64,000 nucleotides of DNA from Erwinia persicina NBRC 102418 (lineage in GTDB: Bacteria > Pseudomonadota > Gammaproteobacteria > Enterobacterales > Enterobacteriaceae), in contig NZ_BCTN01000006.1 in NCBI RefSeq assembly GCF_001571305.1, positions 181,948 through 245,947 on the forward strand, written 5' to 3'. A model generated the notes under the pieces. It did no database searches and had not been told where the DNA came from. It saw nothing but the letters and a program-made list of their open reading frames with translations. This document shows, in pieces, positions 29,049 through 38,868 of this stretch. The translations under genes and the position numbers were made by a program. Position 1 is the stretch's first letter, and each line of letters begins with the position of its first letter.

Positions 29049-30128
29049 TTACAGTACGTCGACTGCGTTCAGCTCTTTGAATGCCTGCTCCAGGCGAACG
29101 ATCATTGAAGACTGTGAAGCACGCAGCCAGACGCGTGGATCATAGAACTTCTTGTTTGGCTTATCAGCGCCTTCCGGGTTACCCAGCTGCGCCTGCAGAT
29201 AGCCTTCGTTCTTTTTGTAGTACTGCAGGATACCGTCCCATGTGGCCCACTGGGTATCGGTATCGATGTTCATTTTGATCACGCCGTAACCGATAGACTC
29301 TTCGATTTCAGCGGCAGATGAACCGGAACCACCGTGGAACACGAAGTCCAGGGAGTTCTCTGGCAGACCATGTTTCTCACTGACGTATTTCTGAGAATCA
29401 CGCAGAATGGTTGGTGTCAGCTTCACGTTGCCTGGCTTATACACGCCGTGCACGTTACCGAAAGAGGCAGCGATGGTGAAACGTGGGCTGATCGCGTTCA
29501 GCTTGGTGTACGCATAATCAACGTCTTCTGGCTGAGTGTACAGGGCAGAGGCGTCCATGTGGCTGTTGTCCACACCGTCTTCTTCACCACCGGTGCAACC
29601 CAGTTCGATTTCCAGGGTCATGTCGATTTTCGCCATGCGCGCCAGGTACTTGCTGGAGATCTCAATGTTCTCTTCCAGTGACTCTTCAGACAGGTCGATC
29701 ATGTGAGAAGAGAACAGCGGCTTACCGGTTTTAGCGAAGTGCTCTTCGCCCGCGTCCAGCAGACCGTCGATCCACGGCAGCAGTTTCTTCGCGCAGTGGT
29801 CAGTGTGCAGGATCACCGGCACGCCGTAATGTTCAGCCATCAGGTGCACATGGTGTGCGCCAGAGATTGCGCCAAAGATGGCAGCAGCCTGTGGTTTGTC
29901 TGATTTCAGGCCTTTACCGGCGATGAAGCCAGCGCCACCGTTGGAGAACTGAATAATTACCGGCGCTTTTACTTTCGCAGCGGTTTCCAGTACGGCGTTG
30001 ATGGAGTCGGTGCCGACGCAGTTAACGGCTGGCAGGGCGAATTTGTTCTCTTTCGCCACTTTAAAGATCTTCTGCACGTCATCACCGGTGACAACGCCAG
30101 GTTTTACGAAATCAAAAATTTTAGACAT
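29049..30128 (-). CDS. fbaA: Class II fructose-bisphosphate aldolase
   Basis: FbaA cleaves fructose-1,6-bisphosphate into the two triose phosphates using zinc. The ATG at 30128 gives 359 residues starting MSKIFDFVKPGV, the E. coli length; an upstream in-frame start would add 20 unsupported residues. Metal and active-site motifs are LHTDHCAKK, IELGCTGGEEDGVDN, SFGNVHGVY and VFHGGSGS. It is the last gene of epd-pgk-fbaA. Confidence 0.98.
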   Translation of the reverse strand: MSKIFDFVKPGVVTGDDVQKIFKVAKENKFALPAVNCVGTDSINAVLETAAKVKAPVIIQFSNGGAGFIAGKGLKSDKPQAAAIFGAISGAHHVHLMAEHYGVPVILHTDHCAKKLLPWIDGLLDAGEEHFAKTGKPLFSSHMIDLSEESLEENIEISSKYLARMAKIDMTLEIELGCTGGEEDGVDNSHMDASALYTQPEDVDYAYTKLNAISPRFTIAASFGNVHGVYKPGNVKLTPTILRDSQKYVSEKHGLPENSLDFVFHGGSGSSAAEIEESIGYGVIKMNIDTDTQWATWDGILQYYKKNEGYLQAQLGNPEGADKPNKKFYDPRVWLRASQSSMIVRLEQAFKELNAVDVL

Positions 30129-30209
30129 GTTAGCTTGTCCTGTTTCTTCGGTCGTATTAAAGGATCCAGTTCTCACGCGGGGCGTCATGCACCCCGCACT
30201 GAGGTTTAA

Positions 30210-31376
30210 TTACTTCTGCTTCGCACGCTCTTCCAGCATAGCAACCGCAGGTAAGGTTTTGCCTTCCACGAACTCAAGGAACGCACCGCCACCGGTAGAG
30301 ATGTAGGAGATTTTATCTTCGATACCGAACAGATCGATAGCCGCCAGCGTATCACCGCCGCCTGCAATGGAGAATGCGTCGCTGTCTGCAATGGCGTTGG
30401 CAATGATTTCAGTGCCTTTGCGGAAGTTCGGGAATTCAAACACGCCTACCGGGCCATTCCACAGAATAGTTTTGGCTTCTTTCAGTAACTTAGCCATGGC
30501 CAGCGCAGTCTCATCACCGAAGTCCATGATCTCTTCGTTGTCCTGAACTTCAGACACTTTCTTCACGGTAGACGGCGCAGTTTCAGAGAATTCCGTGCCG
30601 ACGCGGGAGTCAGTCGGCACCGGGATCTTGTATTCATCACGCAGTTTTTTAGCGGCTTCAACAAAATCAGGCTCGTACAGTGATTTACCCACGTTGTTAT
30701 CGATAGCAACGAAGGTGTTGGCGATACCGCCACCCACAATCACCGTGTCAGCAATGTTTACCAGTGAGTTCAGCACGTCGAACTTAGTGGAAACTTTAGA
30801 ACCCCCGACCACGGCAACCATCGGACGCGCCGGGGTTTTCAGGGCTTTGCCCAGGGCTTCCAGCTCATTGGCCAGCAGCGGACCTGCACAGGCAATCGGT
30901 GCGAACTTACCAACGCCGTGCGTAGAGGCCTGCGCACGGTGAGCAGTACCGAACGCATCCATCACAAAGATGTCGCACAGTGCAGCGTATTTTTTAGAGA
31001 GGGCTTCGTCGTCTTTTTTCTCGCCTTTGTTGAAGCGCACGTTTTCCAGCACAACCAGTTTACCGGCGGTCAGCTCAACGCCGTCCAGGTAATCTTTCGC
31101 CAGCGTCACATTGTCTGCACCCAGCTTGTCTTTCAGGTAGTTAACTACCGGCAGCAGAGAAAACTCTTCGTTGTATTCACCTTCGGTCGGACGACCGAGG
31201 TGAGAGGTAACCATCACTTTTGCGCCCTGTTTCAACGCCGCTTCAATTGTCGGCAGTGAAGCGCGAATACGTGCATCTGACGTCACTTTCCCTTCTTTAA
31301 CTGGCACGTTCAGATCCGCACGGATCAGAACACGTTTACCAGCCAGATCCAGATCGGTCATCTTAATTACAGACAT
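30210..31376 (-). CDS. pgk: Phosphoglycerate kinase
   Basis: Pgk transfers phosphate from 1,3-bisphosphoglycerate to ADP in glycolysis. The 388-residue protein (E. coli 387) has the two-lobed fold: N-terminal substrate residues in RADLNVP and SHLGRPT, and C-terminal nucleotide segments [19 protein letters not shown] and [10 protein letters not shown]. It sits between epd (49 bases upstream) and fbaA (81 bases downstream). Confidence 0.98.
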   Translation of the reverse strand: MSVIKMTDLDLAGKRVLIRADLNVPVKEGKVTSDARIRASLPTIEAALKQGAKVMVTSHLGRPTEGEYNEEFSLLPVVNYLKDKLGADNVTLAKDYLDGVELTAGKLVVLENVRFNKGEKKDDEALSKKYAALCDIFVMDAFGTAHRAQASTHGVGKFAPIACAGPLLANELEALGKALKTPARPMVAVVGGSKVSTKFDVLNSLVNIADTVIVGGGIANTFVAIDNNVGKSLYEPDFVEAAKKLRDEYKIPVPTDSRVGTEFSETAPSTVKKVSEVQDNEEIMDFGDETALAMAKLLKEAKTILWNGPVGVFEFPNFRKGTEIIANAIADSDAFSIAGGGDTLAAIDLFGIEDKISYISTGGGAFLEFVEGKTLPAVAMLEERAKQK

Positions 31377-31425
31377 GGTGAACCCTCTCGTTGATTCTCA
31401 AAGTTTTACAGACGCTGTACGCGCC

Positions 31426-32445
31426 TTACCTGAAACCGCTTGCGGCCATCGCTAACGTCGTATCGATCATACGGTTGGCAAAGCCCCATTCGTTATCGCA
31501 CCAGACTAACGTCTTGATCAGGTGCTGACCACTGACCCGCGTTTGGGTGCCGTCAACAATGGCACTGTGCGGATCATGGTTAAAATCAATGGAGACTAAC
31601 GGCAATTCCGTGTAGTCAACTATACCACTAAATGCCCCTTCTGACGCACTTTGCAGCAGCGCGTTTACCTCGCAGGCGCTGACAGCATCCCGCACGCTGA
31701 CACTCAGGTCGATGGCCGTGACGTTGATGGTCGGGACGCGAACGGCAATCGCTTCGAAGCGATCGTTAAATTTCGGGAAGAAACGCGTGATGCCGGCAGC
31801 GAGTCGCGTATCAACAGGGATAATCGACTGACTGGCGGCACGCGTGCGGCGCAAATCCGGGTGATAGGCGTCAATCACCTGCTGGTCATGCATCGCCGAA
31901 TGGATGGTGGTGACCGTTCCCGACTCAATACCCCATGCATCATCCAGTAATTTGATCACAGGAATGATGCAGTTCGTGGTGCAGGAGGCATTAGAAACCA
32001 GCCGGTGTTCAGGCAGGAGATCTTTTTCATTCACACCAAACACCACGGTGGCATCCAGATCGTTGCCGCCGGGGTGGGAGAACAGGACCTTTTTCGCCCC
32101 GGCCTGCAGATGAGCCTCGCCATCCGCACGGCTGCCGTAAACCCCGGTACAGTCCAGCACGATATCAACATTCAGTTCGCGCCAGGGTAGCGCAGGGATA
32201 TCAGGACGGTGCAGCAGACGGATGGTGTCATCGCCAACGAACAGCAGATCGCGTTCCTGGCGTACATCCCAGGCAAACCGACCATGGCTGGTATCGTATT
32301 TTAACAGATGCGCCATTCCGGCGGCCTCTGCCAGCTCATTGATAGCCACCACCGTAATCTCAGCACGGCGGCCGGTTTCATAGAGCGCACGCAATACGTT
32401 GCGCCCTATACGCCCAAATCCGTTAATGGCAATGCGAACCGTCAT
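31426..32445 (-). CDS. epd: Erythrose-4-phosphate dehydrogenase Epd
   Basis: Epd is a GAPDH-like NAD-dependent enzyme oxidising erythrose-4-phosphate to 4-phosphoerythronate, the first step to the pyridoxal phosphate backbone. The 339-residue protein has the NAD motif NGFGRIGRN and the catalytic cysteine Cys155 in SNASCTTNC. The downstream [17 protein letters not shown] segment is typical of Epd rather than GapA. It heads the epd-pgk-fbaA operon. Upstream are a Cra site and a CRP site. Confidence 0.97.
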   Translation of the reverse strand: MTVRIAINGFGRIGRNVLRALYETGRRAEITVVAINELAEAAGMAHLLKYDTSHGRFAWDVRQERDLLFVGDDTIRLLHRPDIPALPWRELNVDIVLDCTGVYGSRADGEAHLQAGAKKVLFSHPGGNDLDATVVFGVNEKDLLPEHRLVSNASCTTNCIIPVIKLLDDAWGIESGTVTTIHSAMHDQQVIDAYHPDLRRTRAASQSIIPVDTRLAAGITRFFPKFNDRFEAIAVRVPTINVTAIDLSVSVRDAVSACEVNALLQSASEGAFSGIVDYTELPLVSIDFNHDPHSAIVDGTQTRVSGQHLIKTLVWCDNEWGFANRMIDTTLAMAASGFR

Positions 32446-32573
32446 ATCACCCCTGCATCAGAATTCACTATGAAATCGGAGGATTAGCCTGAGCCAGACA
32501 CCGCGATTTGTACAGGACATTCTTGCCCTCTGCCTCCTGTCTGCCGGCAAGAGGATCATGGCTGGACAGAGAA

Positions 32574-32587
32574 CTGAAACGCTTCAG
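32574..32587. promoter_or_regulatory. Cra (FruR) operator upstream of epd
   Basis: CTGAAACGCTTCAG is nearly palindromic and fits the Cra core TGAAWSGNT. It lies about 130 bp upstream of epd and overlaps the start point expected from a TATTCT hexamer on the minus strand (32595-32590). Cra control of epd-pgk-fbaA is known in E. coli. Confidence 0.7.
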
Positions 32588-32646
32588 CTAGAATAATTGA
32601 TGTCAGGAATAATAGGAATGATCGGGATCAATTGCGCCCCTCAACT

Positions 32647-32662
32647 TTCGATCTACGTCACA
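32647..32662. promoter_or_regulatory. CRP site upstream of epd
   Basis: TTCGA-TCTACG-TCACA matches the CRP consensus TGTGA-N6-TCACA at 8 of 10 positions, with a perfect right half. If epd uses the TATTCT -10 at 32595-32590, the site is centred about 70 bases upstream of the start, a normal class I position. It also lies about 160 bp upstream of the sulfatase gene, so its target is not certain. Confidence 0.55.
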
Positions 32663-32823
32663 AAATCAAATAAAAGTTGTTAAAAAATCGGGCATTTTCC
32701 GACACAAAGCGCAGCAGTGAACATTTTTTAGTCAAACCACACCTTATGTCTATCGACGGCAAAGCGAAGCGCTTACTTTCTGTTTTTAACGATTGATTAA
32801 CACATCAGAGAAAGGAGCCACCC

Positions 32824-34686
32824 GTGGCCGTACACAAACCAGATAAATCCGGCATTTCACGCCGCACCCTGCTGAAAGGTGCCGGGGTTCTCGCCAGCAG
32901 TCAGTTGCTTCCCTCAGCGCTGGCCGCAGACACAACGAACGCCCCCCTTCCACACCCGACGTCCCCTCCACCCCGGGCACCTTTGCAGCTTCCCGAGGGC
33001 TACAATATTCTGTTTGTCACTTCCGATCAGGAACGCTACTTCGACCACTACCCTTTCCCTGTACCGGGCCGGGAGCGCCTGATGAACACCGGCACCACAT
33101 TTACCCGACATTATATCAACAGCTGCGTCTGTACCTCATCGCGCTCAGTGATGTACACCGGCCTGCATATGCCGCAGACGCGTATGTTTGATAACGCCGG
33201 CATGCCATGGATGCCCTGGAGCCTCGACCCGCAGCTGGGGACCCTTGCAACACTGATAAAATCGTTAGGTTATTACGCCGCATATAAAGGGAAGTGGCAC
33301 CTCTCCACCTTGATGGAACACTCGCTGAAGAACGTTCCTTCCGGCAACATCGACGATATTGATCATGCGCCCTTGCATCAACAGATGCAGAAATATGGCT
33401 TTGAAGATTATTCCGGAATCGGTGACCTGATAGGCCTGCATAAAGGGGGGTATGTCTATGACAGCCTGACGACAGCGCAGGCCATCAGCTGGCTGCGCGG
33501 CAAGGGCCGTAACATGGCGGACGCGCAGCAGCCGTGGTTGCTGGCCGTCAATCTGGTTAATCCTCATGATGTCATGTTCATTGATACCGATGCCCCGGGG
33601 GAAAAAGTGCAGTGGCACCAGGCGCTGAATGAAAACCAGCCAATGAGCCCGTCCCAGCCGCCGGAAAACGTGCTGTATGCGGCCCGCTGGGATAAAAGCC
33701 CCCTGCCCGAAAGCCGCCATCAGCCCTTTGATCAGCCGGGCAGGCCCGCCGCGCAGTGGGACTATCAGCAGGCCAGAGCCATACTGGTCGGACAGTTTCC
33801 TGATGAGGATCGTCGTTGGAAGAAATTGCGTGACTACTATTTTAACTGCATTCGCGATCATGACAGCCATCTGGTTCGCCTGCTGGACGAACTGGATGCG
33901 CTGGGCCTGCGGGAGAAAACCATTGTCGTGTTTACCTCCGACCACGGGGAAATGCAGGGTTACCATCAGATGCATGGTAAAGGCACTTGTGTCTATAACC
34001 AGCAGGTGCACGTTCCGATGATCATCAGCCATCCTGACTATCCGGGCGGCAAGCGCTGTCAGGCGCTGACCAGCCACCTGGATCTGGTGCCCACTTTGCT
34101 GGGGCTGACCGGGCGGCCACTGGCACAGCGTACATCACTGCTGCACGATCGCAAGGGTATCGATTTCAGCCCGCTGATCCGGCAGCCAGAGCAGGCGGGG
34201 CTGCATCAGATACGCGATGCAACCCTCTACTGCTACGACATGATGCTGTATATCGACCGGGAATATCTGCGTAAAATATTCCGCCTGCGCGATGATAAGG
34301 CCATGACCCCGGATGAAAAGCATCTCGCGATGAATGCGCTCTCCCCTGATTACAGACGGCGAACAGGTATCCGGATGATATTCGACGGGCGTTACAAATT
34401 TGCCCGCTACTTCTCTTTGCGACAGCACAATGTGCCGCAAACCTGGGAGCAGTTACTGGCGCTGAACGATCTGGAATTGTATGACCTGGAAAACGATCCG
34501 CAGGAAAACAACAACCTCGCCCGCGATCCGCAAACTTCCCGGGCGCTGATTATGGCACTGAATCAGAAGCTGAATACGCGTTATCAACAGGAAATTGGCA
34601 CGGATGACGGCCATTTCCTGCCTCAGGAAGGTACAGCAGGCTGGGATCTGGATGCAGCACAACTGGCTAACATCGTGCGGGACTGA
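32824..34686 (+). CDS. Tat-exported type I sulfatase
   Basis: This 620-residue protein starts at a GTG with an AAGGAG site six bases upstream. The N-terminus carries a twin-arginine signal (SRRTLLKGAG, residues 12-21, then a hydrophobic stretch ending ALA), so it is exported folded to the periplasm. The sulfatase signature C-T-S-S-R begins at Cys103, the residue converted to formylglycine in active enzymes; GKWH, HDSH and TSDHGEMQGYHQMHGK supply metal and substrate residues. The substrate is unknown; choline or carbohydrate sulfate esters are both possible. No maturase or sulfate-ester transporter is encoded nearby. It sits between epd and tktA. Confidence 0.88.
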   Translation: MAVHKPDKSGISRRTLLKGAGVLASSQLLPSALAADTTNAPLPHPTSPPPRAPLQLPEGYNILFVTSDQERYFDHYPFPVPGRERLMNTGTTFTRHYINSCVCTSSRSVMYTGLHMPQTRMFDNAGMPWMPWSLDPQLGTLATLIKSLGYYAAYKGKWHLSTLMEHSLKNVPSGNIDDIDHAPLHQQMQKYGFEDYSGIGDLIGLHKGGYVYDSLTTAQAISWLRGKGRNMADAQQPWLLAVNLVNPHDVMFIDTDAPGEKVQWHQALNENQPMSPSQPPENVLYAARWDKSPLPESRHQPFDQPGRPAAQWDYQQARAILVGQFPDEDRRWKKLRDYYFNCIRDHDSHLVRLLDELDALGLREKTIVVFTSDHGEMQGYHQMHGKGTCVYNQQVHVPMIISHPDYPGGKRCQALTSHLDLVPTLLGLTGRPLAQRTSLLHDRKGIDFSPLIRQPEQAGLHQIRDATLYCYDMMLYIDREYLRKIFRLRDDKAMTPDEKHLAMNALSPDYRRRTGIRMIFDGRYKFARYFSLRQHNVPQTWEQLLALNDLELYDLENDPQENNNLARDPQTSRALIMALNQKLNTRYQQEIGTDDGHFLPQEGTAGWDLDAAQLANIVRD

Positions 34687-34701
34687 GCGTTCTTCCGCCA
34701 T

Positions 34702-34730
34702 AAAAAAAGGCATCGCCGTGCGATGCCTTT
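34702..34730. terminator. Bidirectional terminator between sulfatase gene and tktA
   Basis: A 10-bp perfect stem AAAGGCATCG/CGATGCCTTT (34706-34715/34721-34730) with a five-base loop. An A-run on the left gives a seven-T tail on the minus strand for tktA. It serves both convergent genes. Confidence 0.82.
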
Positions 34731-34767
34731 TCAGTTATTCAGGGCTCCGAAGAGCGATAGCCGCCGG

Positions 34768-36759
34768 TTACAGCAGGCCTTTCGCTTTCGCTACCACGTT
34801 TTCTACCGTGAATCCAAACAGATCAAACAGCTTCTCCGCCGGCGCAGACTCACCAAAGCTGGTCATGCCAACGATAGCGCCGTTCAGGCCCACGTATTTA
34901 TACCAGTAATCAGCAATACCGGCTTCAATCGCCACGCGCGCGCTGACCGCTTTCGGCAGTACCGCTTCACGGTAGGCCGCATCCTGCTTGTCGAACGCAT
35001 CGGTAGACGGCATAGACACCACGCGCACCTTGCGGCCTTCAGCCGTCAGCTGGTCATAGGCGCCTACGGCCAGTTCAACTTCTGAACCGGTGGCGATCAG
35101 GATCACTTCAGGCGTACCTGCGCAATCTTTCAGCACGTAAGCGCCGCGAGCGACGTTCGCCAGCTGTTCTGCCGTACGATCCTGCTGCGCCAGATTTTGA
35201 CGGGAAAGGATCAGGGCTGTCGGGCCGTCCTGACGTTCAATGCCGTATTTCCACGCAATGGCTGATTCCACCTGGTCACACGGACGCCACAGGCTCATGT
35301 TTGGCGTCACGCGCAGGCTGGCCATCTGCTCGACCGGCTGGTGAGTCGGACCGTCTTCGCCCAGACCGATGGAGTCATGGGTATACACCATCACCTGGCG
35401 GATCTTCATCAGCGCAGCCATACGCACCGCATTACGGGCATATTCCACGAACATCAGGAAGGTCGCTGTGTACGGCAGGAAACCACCGTGCAGAGTGATA
35501 CCGTTCGCGATGGCGGTCATACCGAATTCGCGCACGCCATAGTGAATATAATTACCCGCCGCATCTTCGTTGATCGGCTTAGAACCGGACCACATCGTCA
35601 GGTTGCTTGGTGCCAGGTCGGCGGAACCGCCCAGGTATTCTGGCAGCAGTTTACCGAAGGCTTCGATGGCATTCTGCGACGCTTTACGGCTTGCAATTTT
35701 AGACGGGTTAGCCTGCAGTTGTTCGATGAACTTCTGCGACTCAGCTTCCCAGTTGGCCGGCAATGCGTTCTTCACGCGGCGGGAGAACTCTTCCGCCAGC
35801 TCAGGGAACGCTTTGGCGTAAGCGGCAAACTTCTCGTTCCATGCTGCTTCTTTTGCACGGCCAGCTTCTTTCGCATCCCACTGTGCATAAATGTCTGAAG
35901 GAATTTCAAACGGCGCGTGGTTCCAGCCCAGCTGTTTACGGGTCAGGGCGATTTCGTCATCACCCAGCGGAGCACCGTGTGAATCATGCGTACCGGCTTT
36001 GTTCGGTGAACCGAAACCGATTACGGTTTTGCACATCAGCAGGGAAGGCTTATCGCTCACTGCTTTGGCTTCTTCCACGGCTTTTTTAATCGCGTCTGCA
36101 TCATGACCGTCCACGCCGCGTACAACGTGCCAGCCGTAAGACTCAAAACGTTTCGCCGTATCGTCGGTGAACCAGCCTTCAATGTGGCCGTCGATAGAGA
36201 TACCGTTGTCATCATAAAACGCAACCAGTTTGCCCAGTTTCAGCGTCCCGGCCAGCGAGCAGACTTCGTGGGAGATACCTTCCATCATGCAGCCGTCGCC
36301 CATAAACACGTAGGTGTTATGGTCAACCACATCGTGGCCTGGACGGTTGAACTGCGCGGCCAGCGTGCGTTCCGCAATCGCAAAGCCTACGGCATTAGCA
36401 ATACCCTGGCCCAGTGGGCCGGTGGTGGTTTCCACGCCTGCGGTGTAGCCGTATTCCGGGTGACCTGGGGTTTTGGAATGCAGCTGACGGAAGTTAGCCA
36501 GTTCATTGATTGGCAGGTCGTAACCGCTGAGGTGCAGCAGGCTGTAGATCAGCATTGAGCCGTGACCGTTAGACAGCACGAAGCGGTCACGATCGGCCCA
36601 CAGGGGGTTTTCAGGGTTGTGGTTCAGGAAGTCGCGCCACAGCACTTCGGCGATATCAGCCATCCCCATCGGGGCGCCCGGGTGGCCGGATTTGGCTTTT
36701 TGCACCGCATCCATACTTAATGCGCGAATGGCGTTGGCAAGCTCTTTACGAGAAGACAT
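34768..36759 (-). CDS. tktA: Transketolase 1
   Basis: TktA moves two-carbon units between sugar phosphates with thiamine diphosphate and links glycolysis to the pentose phosphate pathway. It has 663 residues, as in E. coli. The ThDP motif begins [13 protein letters not shown] and ends near [11 protein letters not shown]. The pyrimidine domain carries [19 protein letters not shown] with the conserved histidine. It is monocistronic, divergent from loiP by about 290 bp and convergent with the sulfatase gene. Confidence 0.98.
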   Translation of the reverse strand: MSSRKELANAIRALSMDAVQKAKSGHPGAPMGMADIAEVLWRDFLNHNPENPLWADRDRFVLSNGHGSMLIYSLLHLSGYDLPINELANFRQLHSKTPGHPEYGYTAGVETTTGPLGQGIANAVGFAIAERTLAAQFNRPGHDVVDHNTYVFMGDGCMMEGISHEVCSLAGTLKLGKLVAFYDDNGISIDGHIEGWFTDDTAKRFESYGWHVVRGVDGHDADAIKKAVEEAKAVSDKPSLLMCKTVIGFGSPNKAGTHDSHGAPLGDDEIALTRKQLGWNHAPFEIPSDIYAQWDAKEAGRAKEAAWNEKFAAYAKAFPELAEEFSRRVKNALPANWEAESQKFIEQLQANPSKIASRKASQNAIEAFGKLLPEYLGGSADLAPSNLTMWSGSKPINEDAAGNYIHYGVREFGMTAIANGITLHGGFLPYTATFLMFVEYARNAVRMAALMKIRQVMVYTHDSIGLGEDGPTHQPVEQMASLRVTPNMSLWRPCDQVESAIAWKYGIERQDGPTALILSRQNLAQQDRTAEQLANVARGAYVLKDCAGTPEVILIATGSEVELAVGAYDQLTAEGRKVRVVSMPSTDAFDKQDAAYREAVLPKAVSARVAIEAGIADYWYKYVGLNGAIVGMTSFGESAPAEKLFDLFGFTVENVVAKAKGLL

Positions 36760-37048
36760 TTTCTACTCCAGGTCGGATTTAACGCTTCGCCGTCCTTAAC
36801 CTATTGTAATGAATGAGTTATCAGGCAAAGCCGAAGGAAAGTCGACCATCAATGTACATGAAATACGGGTAACATGTACATGGCGCAGGATGTAAAAAGA
36901 GTCACATAAGTTGCAGTTTGAGATGACGATGACTATGCAACCACGTTAACACGCGCTATAACTCTCCCCACGTCCGTACTTTTTTGTCCGGCGTGTTTTT
37001 TCAAATTTATGATTTTAAACAATTTATTACCTAAATGGATGAACTGGA

Positions 37049-37801
37049 ATGAAGACACGTATTTCTTTCGCCGCGCTGGCACTGGCGACTACGCTGACGG
37101 GCTGTCAGAATTTTGATGCAAACACGCTAATGAAGTCCGGTACGCAGGCCTTTCAGGCCGCCACACTGAGCGATGCGCAGGTAAAAGAGTTAAGTGATAA
37201 ATCCTGTCAGCAGATGGACAGCGAAGCACAAATCGCGCCTGCCAGCAGCACCTACGCGAAACGTCTGAACAAAATCTCAGCAGCCCTGGGCGACAATATC
37301 AACGGCACCCCGGCAAACTATAAAGTTTACCTGACCAAAGATGTCAACGCCTGGGCGATGGCGAACGGCTGCATCCGCGTTTACAGCGGCCTGATGGATC
37401 TGATGACCGATAATGAAGTAGAAGGCGTACTGGGCCATGAAATGGGCCACGTTGCGCTGGGCCACTCACGTAAGGCGATGCAGCTGGCTTACTCTACCAC
37501 GGCTATCCGAACTGCGGCTGCGTCAGCCGGTGGCGTTGCCGCTTCGCTGTCACAGTCACAGCTGGGTGATCTGGGTGAGAAGCTGGTCAATGCTCAGTTC
37601 TCACAGAGCCAGGAGTCCCAGGCAGATGACTACTCCTTCGATCTGTTGAAAAAACGCAACATCAATCCACAGGGCCTGGTCACCAGCTTTGAGAAATTAG
37701 CCAAGCTTGAAGGGACGCACGAAAGCAGCATGTTCGACTCGCACCCGGCTTCCCAGGCGCGTGCTGATCATATCAAACAGCGTATTGCAGCAGGTAAATA
37801 A
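37049..37801 (+). CDS. loiP: Outer-membrane metalloprotease LoiP
   Basis: LoiP (YggG) is a zinc M48 protease lipoprotein that cleaves Phe-Phe bonds and works with BepA in envelope quality control. The 250-residue protein has a lipobox LTGC with the lipidated Cys19. The zinc motif is HEMGH at residues 130-134, and the third ligand is in the ESQADDY segment about 60 residues later, a regular ExxAD pattern. It is monocistronic. A long hairpin lies between its stop and convergent speB. Confidence 0.95.
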   Translation: MKTRISFAALALATTLTGCQNFDANTLMKSGTQAFQAATLSDAQVKELSDKSCQQMDSEAQIAPASSTYAKRLNKISAALGDNINGTPANYKVYLTKDVNAWAMANGCIRVYSGLMDLMTDNEVEGVLGHEMGHVALGHSRKAMQLAYSTTAIRTAAASAGGVAASLSQSQLGDLGEKLVNAQFSQSQESQADDYSFDLLKKRNINPQGLVTSFEKLAKLEGTHESSMFDSHPASQARADHIKQRIAAGK

Positions 37802-37802
37802 C

Positions 37803-37840
37803 GTCTGCACGGGCCGGCCGGTAAAAGGGTCGGCCCAGAC
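37803..37840. terminator. Long hairpin between loiP and speB
   Basis: GGGCCGGCC/GGTCGGCCC (37811-37819/37828-37836) forms the core, with outer GTCTG/CAGAC arms (37803-37807/37836-37840). The arm style resembles the GGCTGACC family with transitions. It lies between convergent genes. Confidence 0.6.
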
Positions 37841-37847
37841 GATTCAA

Positions 37848-38768
37848 TTATCCTTTATTGGCTGCCTGAACATGCAACATGTCCAGCGCCAGGCTGGCAG
37901 CCGCCAGCGCGGTAATATCAGACTGGTCGTAGCCCGGGGCCACTTCGACTAAATCCATTCCGACAATGTTCATGCCCTGCAGGCCACGTACCAGCTTGCT
38001 GGCTTTGTCGCTGGTCAGCCCACCGATCACCGGCGTACCGGTTCCTGGCGCATGAGCGGGATCCAGACAGTCAATATCAAAGGTCAGGTAGACAGGCAGG
38101 TCACCCACAATCTGCTTCACCTGGGCGAGGATATCCTCCACGCTGCGGTCATTGACCTGCGCGGCATCCAGCACGTTGAAGCCCAGCGACTTATCAAACT
38201 CGGTACGGATACCGATCTGCACCGAGTGCTCAGGCGAGATCAGCCCCTCTTTTGGCGCCGTAAAGAACATGGTGCCATGATCGAAGGTCGGGCCATTTGA
38301 ATAGGTATCGGTATGCGCATCGAAGTGAACCAGCGCCATTTTACCAAAAGTTTTTGCATGGGCGCGCAGCAGCGGCAGCGTGATGTAGTGATCCCCGCCG
38401 AACGTAAGCATACGCTTGCCGCTGGCCAGCAATTTCTCGGCGTGTGCCTGTAATTTATCGCTCAGATCCTGAGAGTCACCAAAAGCGTAAACCAAATCGC
38501 CGCAGTCAATCACGTTCAGGCGTTCACGCAGGTTGAACTCCCACGGCCAGCGGCAACCTTCCCACGCCAGGTTAGTGGAGATCTGACGGATAGCGCCCGG
38601 GCCAAGACGGCTGCCAGGACGGCCGGAGGTCGCGGCGTCAAACGGGATCCCGGTGATCACCCACTCGGCATCGCTGTCGTAAGGCTGGAAATTGACCGGG
38701 AAACGCATAAAACCGAAGGCGTTAGACACCAGCGAGTTATCGTACTGATTACCCAGGGTGTTATTCAT
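37848..38768 (-). CDS. speB: Agmatinase SpeB
   Basis: SpeB hydrolyses agmatine to putrescine and urea, following SpeA. The 306-residue protein belongs to the ureohydrolase family. The manganese ligands appear in [18 protein letters not shown] and [15 protein letters not shown]. It lies 100 bp downstream of speA on the same strand, but a strong terminator-like hairpin sits between them, so it probably also has its own promoter. Confidence 0.97.
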   Translation of the reverse strand: MNNTLGNQYDNSLVSNAFGFMRFPVNFQPYDSDAEWVITGIPFDAATSGRPGSRLGPGAIRQISTNLAWEGCRWPWEFNLRERLNVIDCGDLVYAFGDSQDLSDKLQAHAEKLLASGKRMLTFGGDHYITLPLLRAHAKTFGKMALVHFDAHTDTYSNGPTFDHGTMFFTAPKEGLISPEHSVQIGIRTEFDKSLGFNVLDAAQVNDRSVEDILAQVKQIVGDLPVYLTFDIDCLDPAHAPGTGTPVIGGLTSDKASKLVRGLQGMNIVGMDLVEVAPGYDQSDITALAAASLALDMLHVQAANKG

Positions 38769-38782
38769 AGCAACTCCTATAG

Positions 38783-38829
38783 TTAAAAAAAATCCCCACC
38801 GCGTCGTTAACCCGACGAGGAAGGGATTT
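38783..38829 (-). terminator. Intrinsic terminator between speA and speB
   Basis: Outer stem AAATCCC/GGGATTT (38790-38796/38823-38829) with an inner CGTCG/CGACG stem. On the minus strand it is followed by a run of eight or more T residues. It would end most speA transcripts about 40 bases after the speA stop and before speB. Confidence 0.7.
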
Positions 38830-38868
38830 GCTGGTTCAGAAACAAAGCCGAAGGTTATCGCTCCGGTT

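Noticed and set aside
36760..37048. Small gene in the tktA-loiP divergent gap
   Set aside because: Only short A/T-rich sequence with stops in all frames; it is consistent with two promoters.
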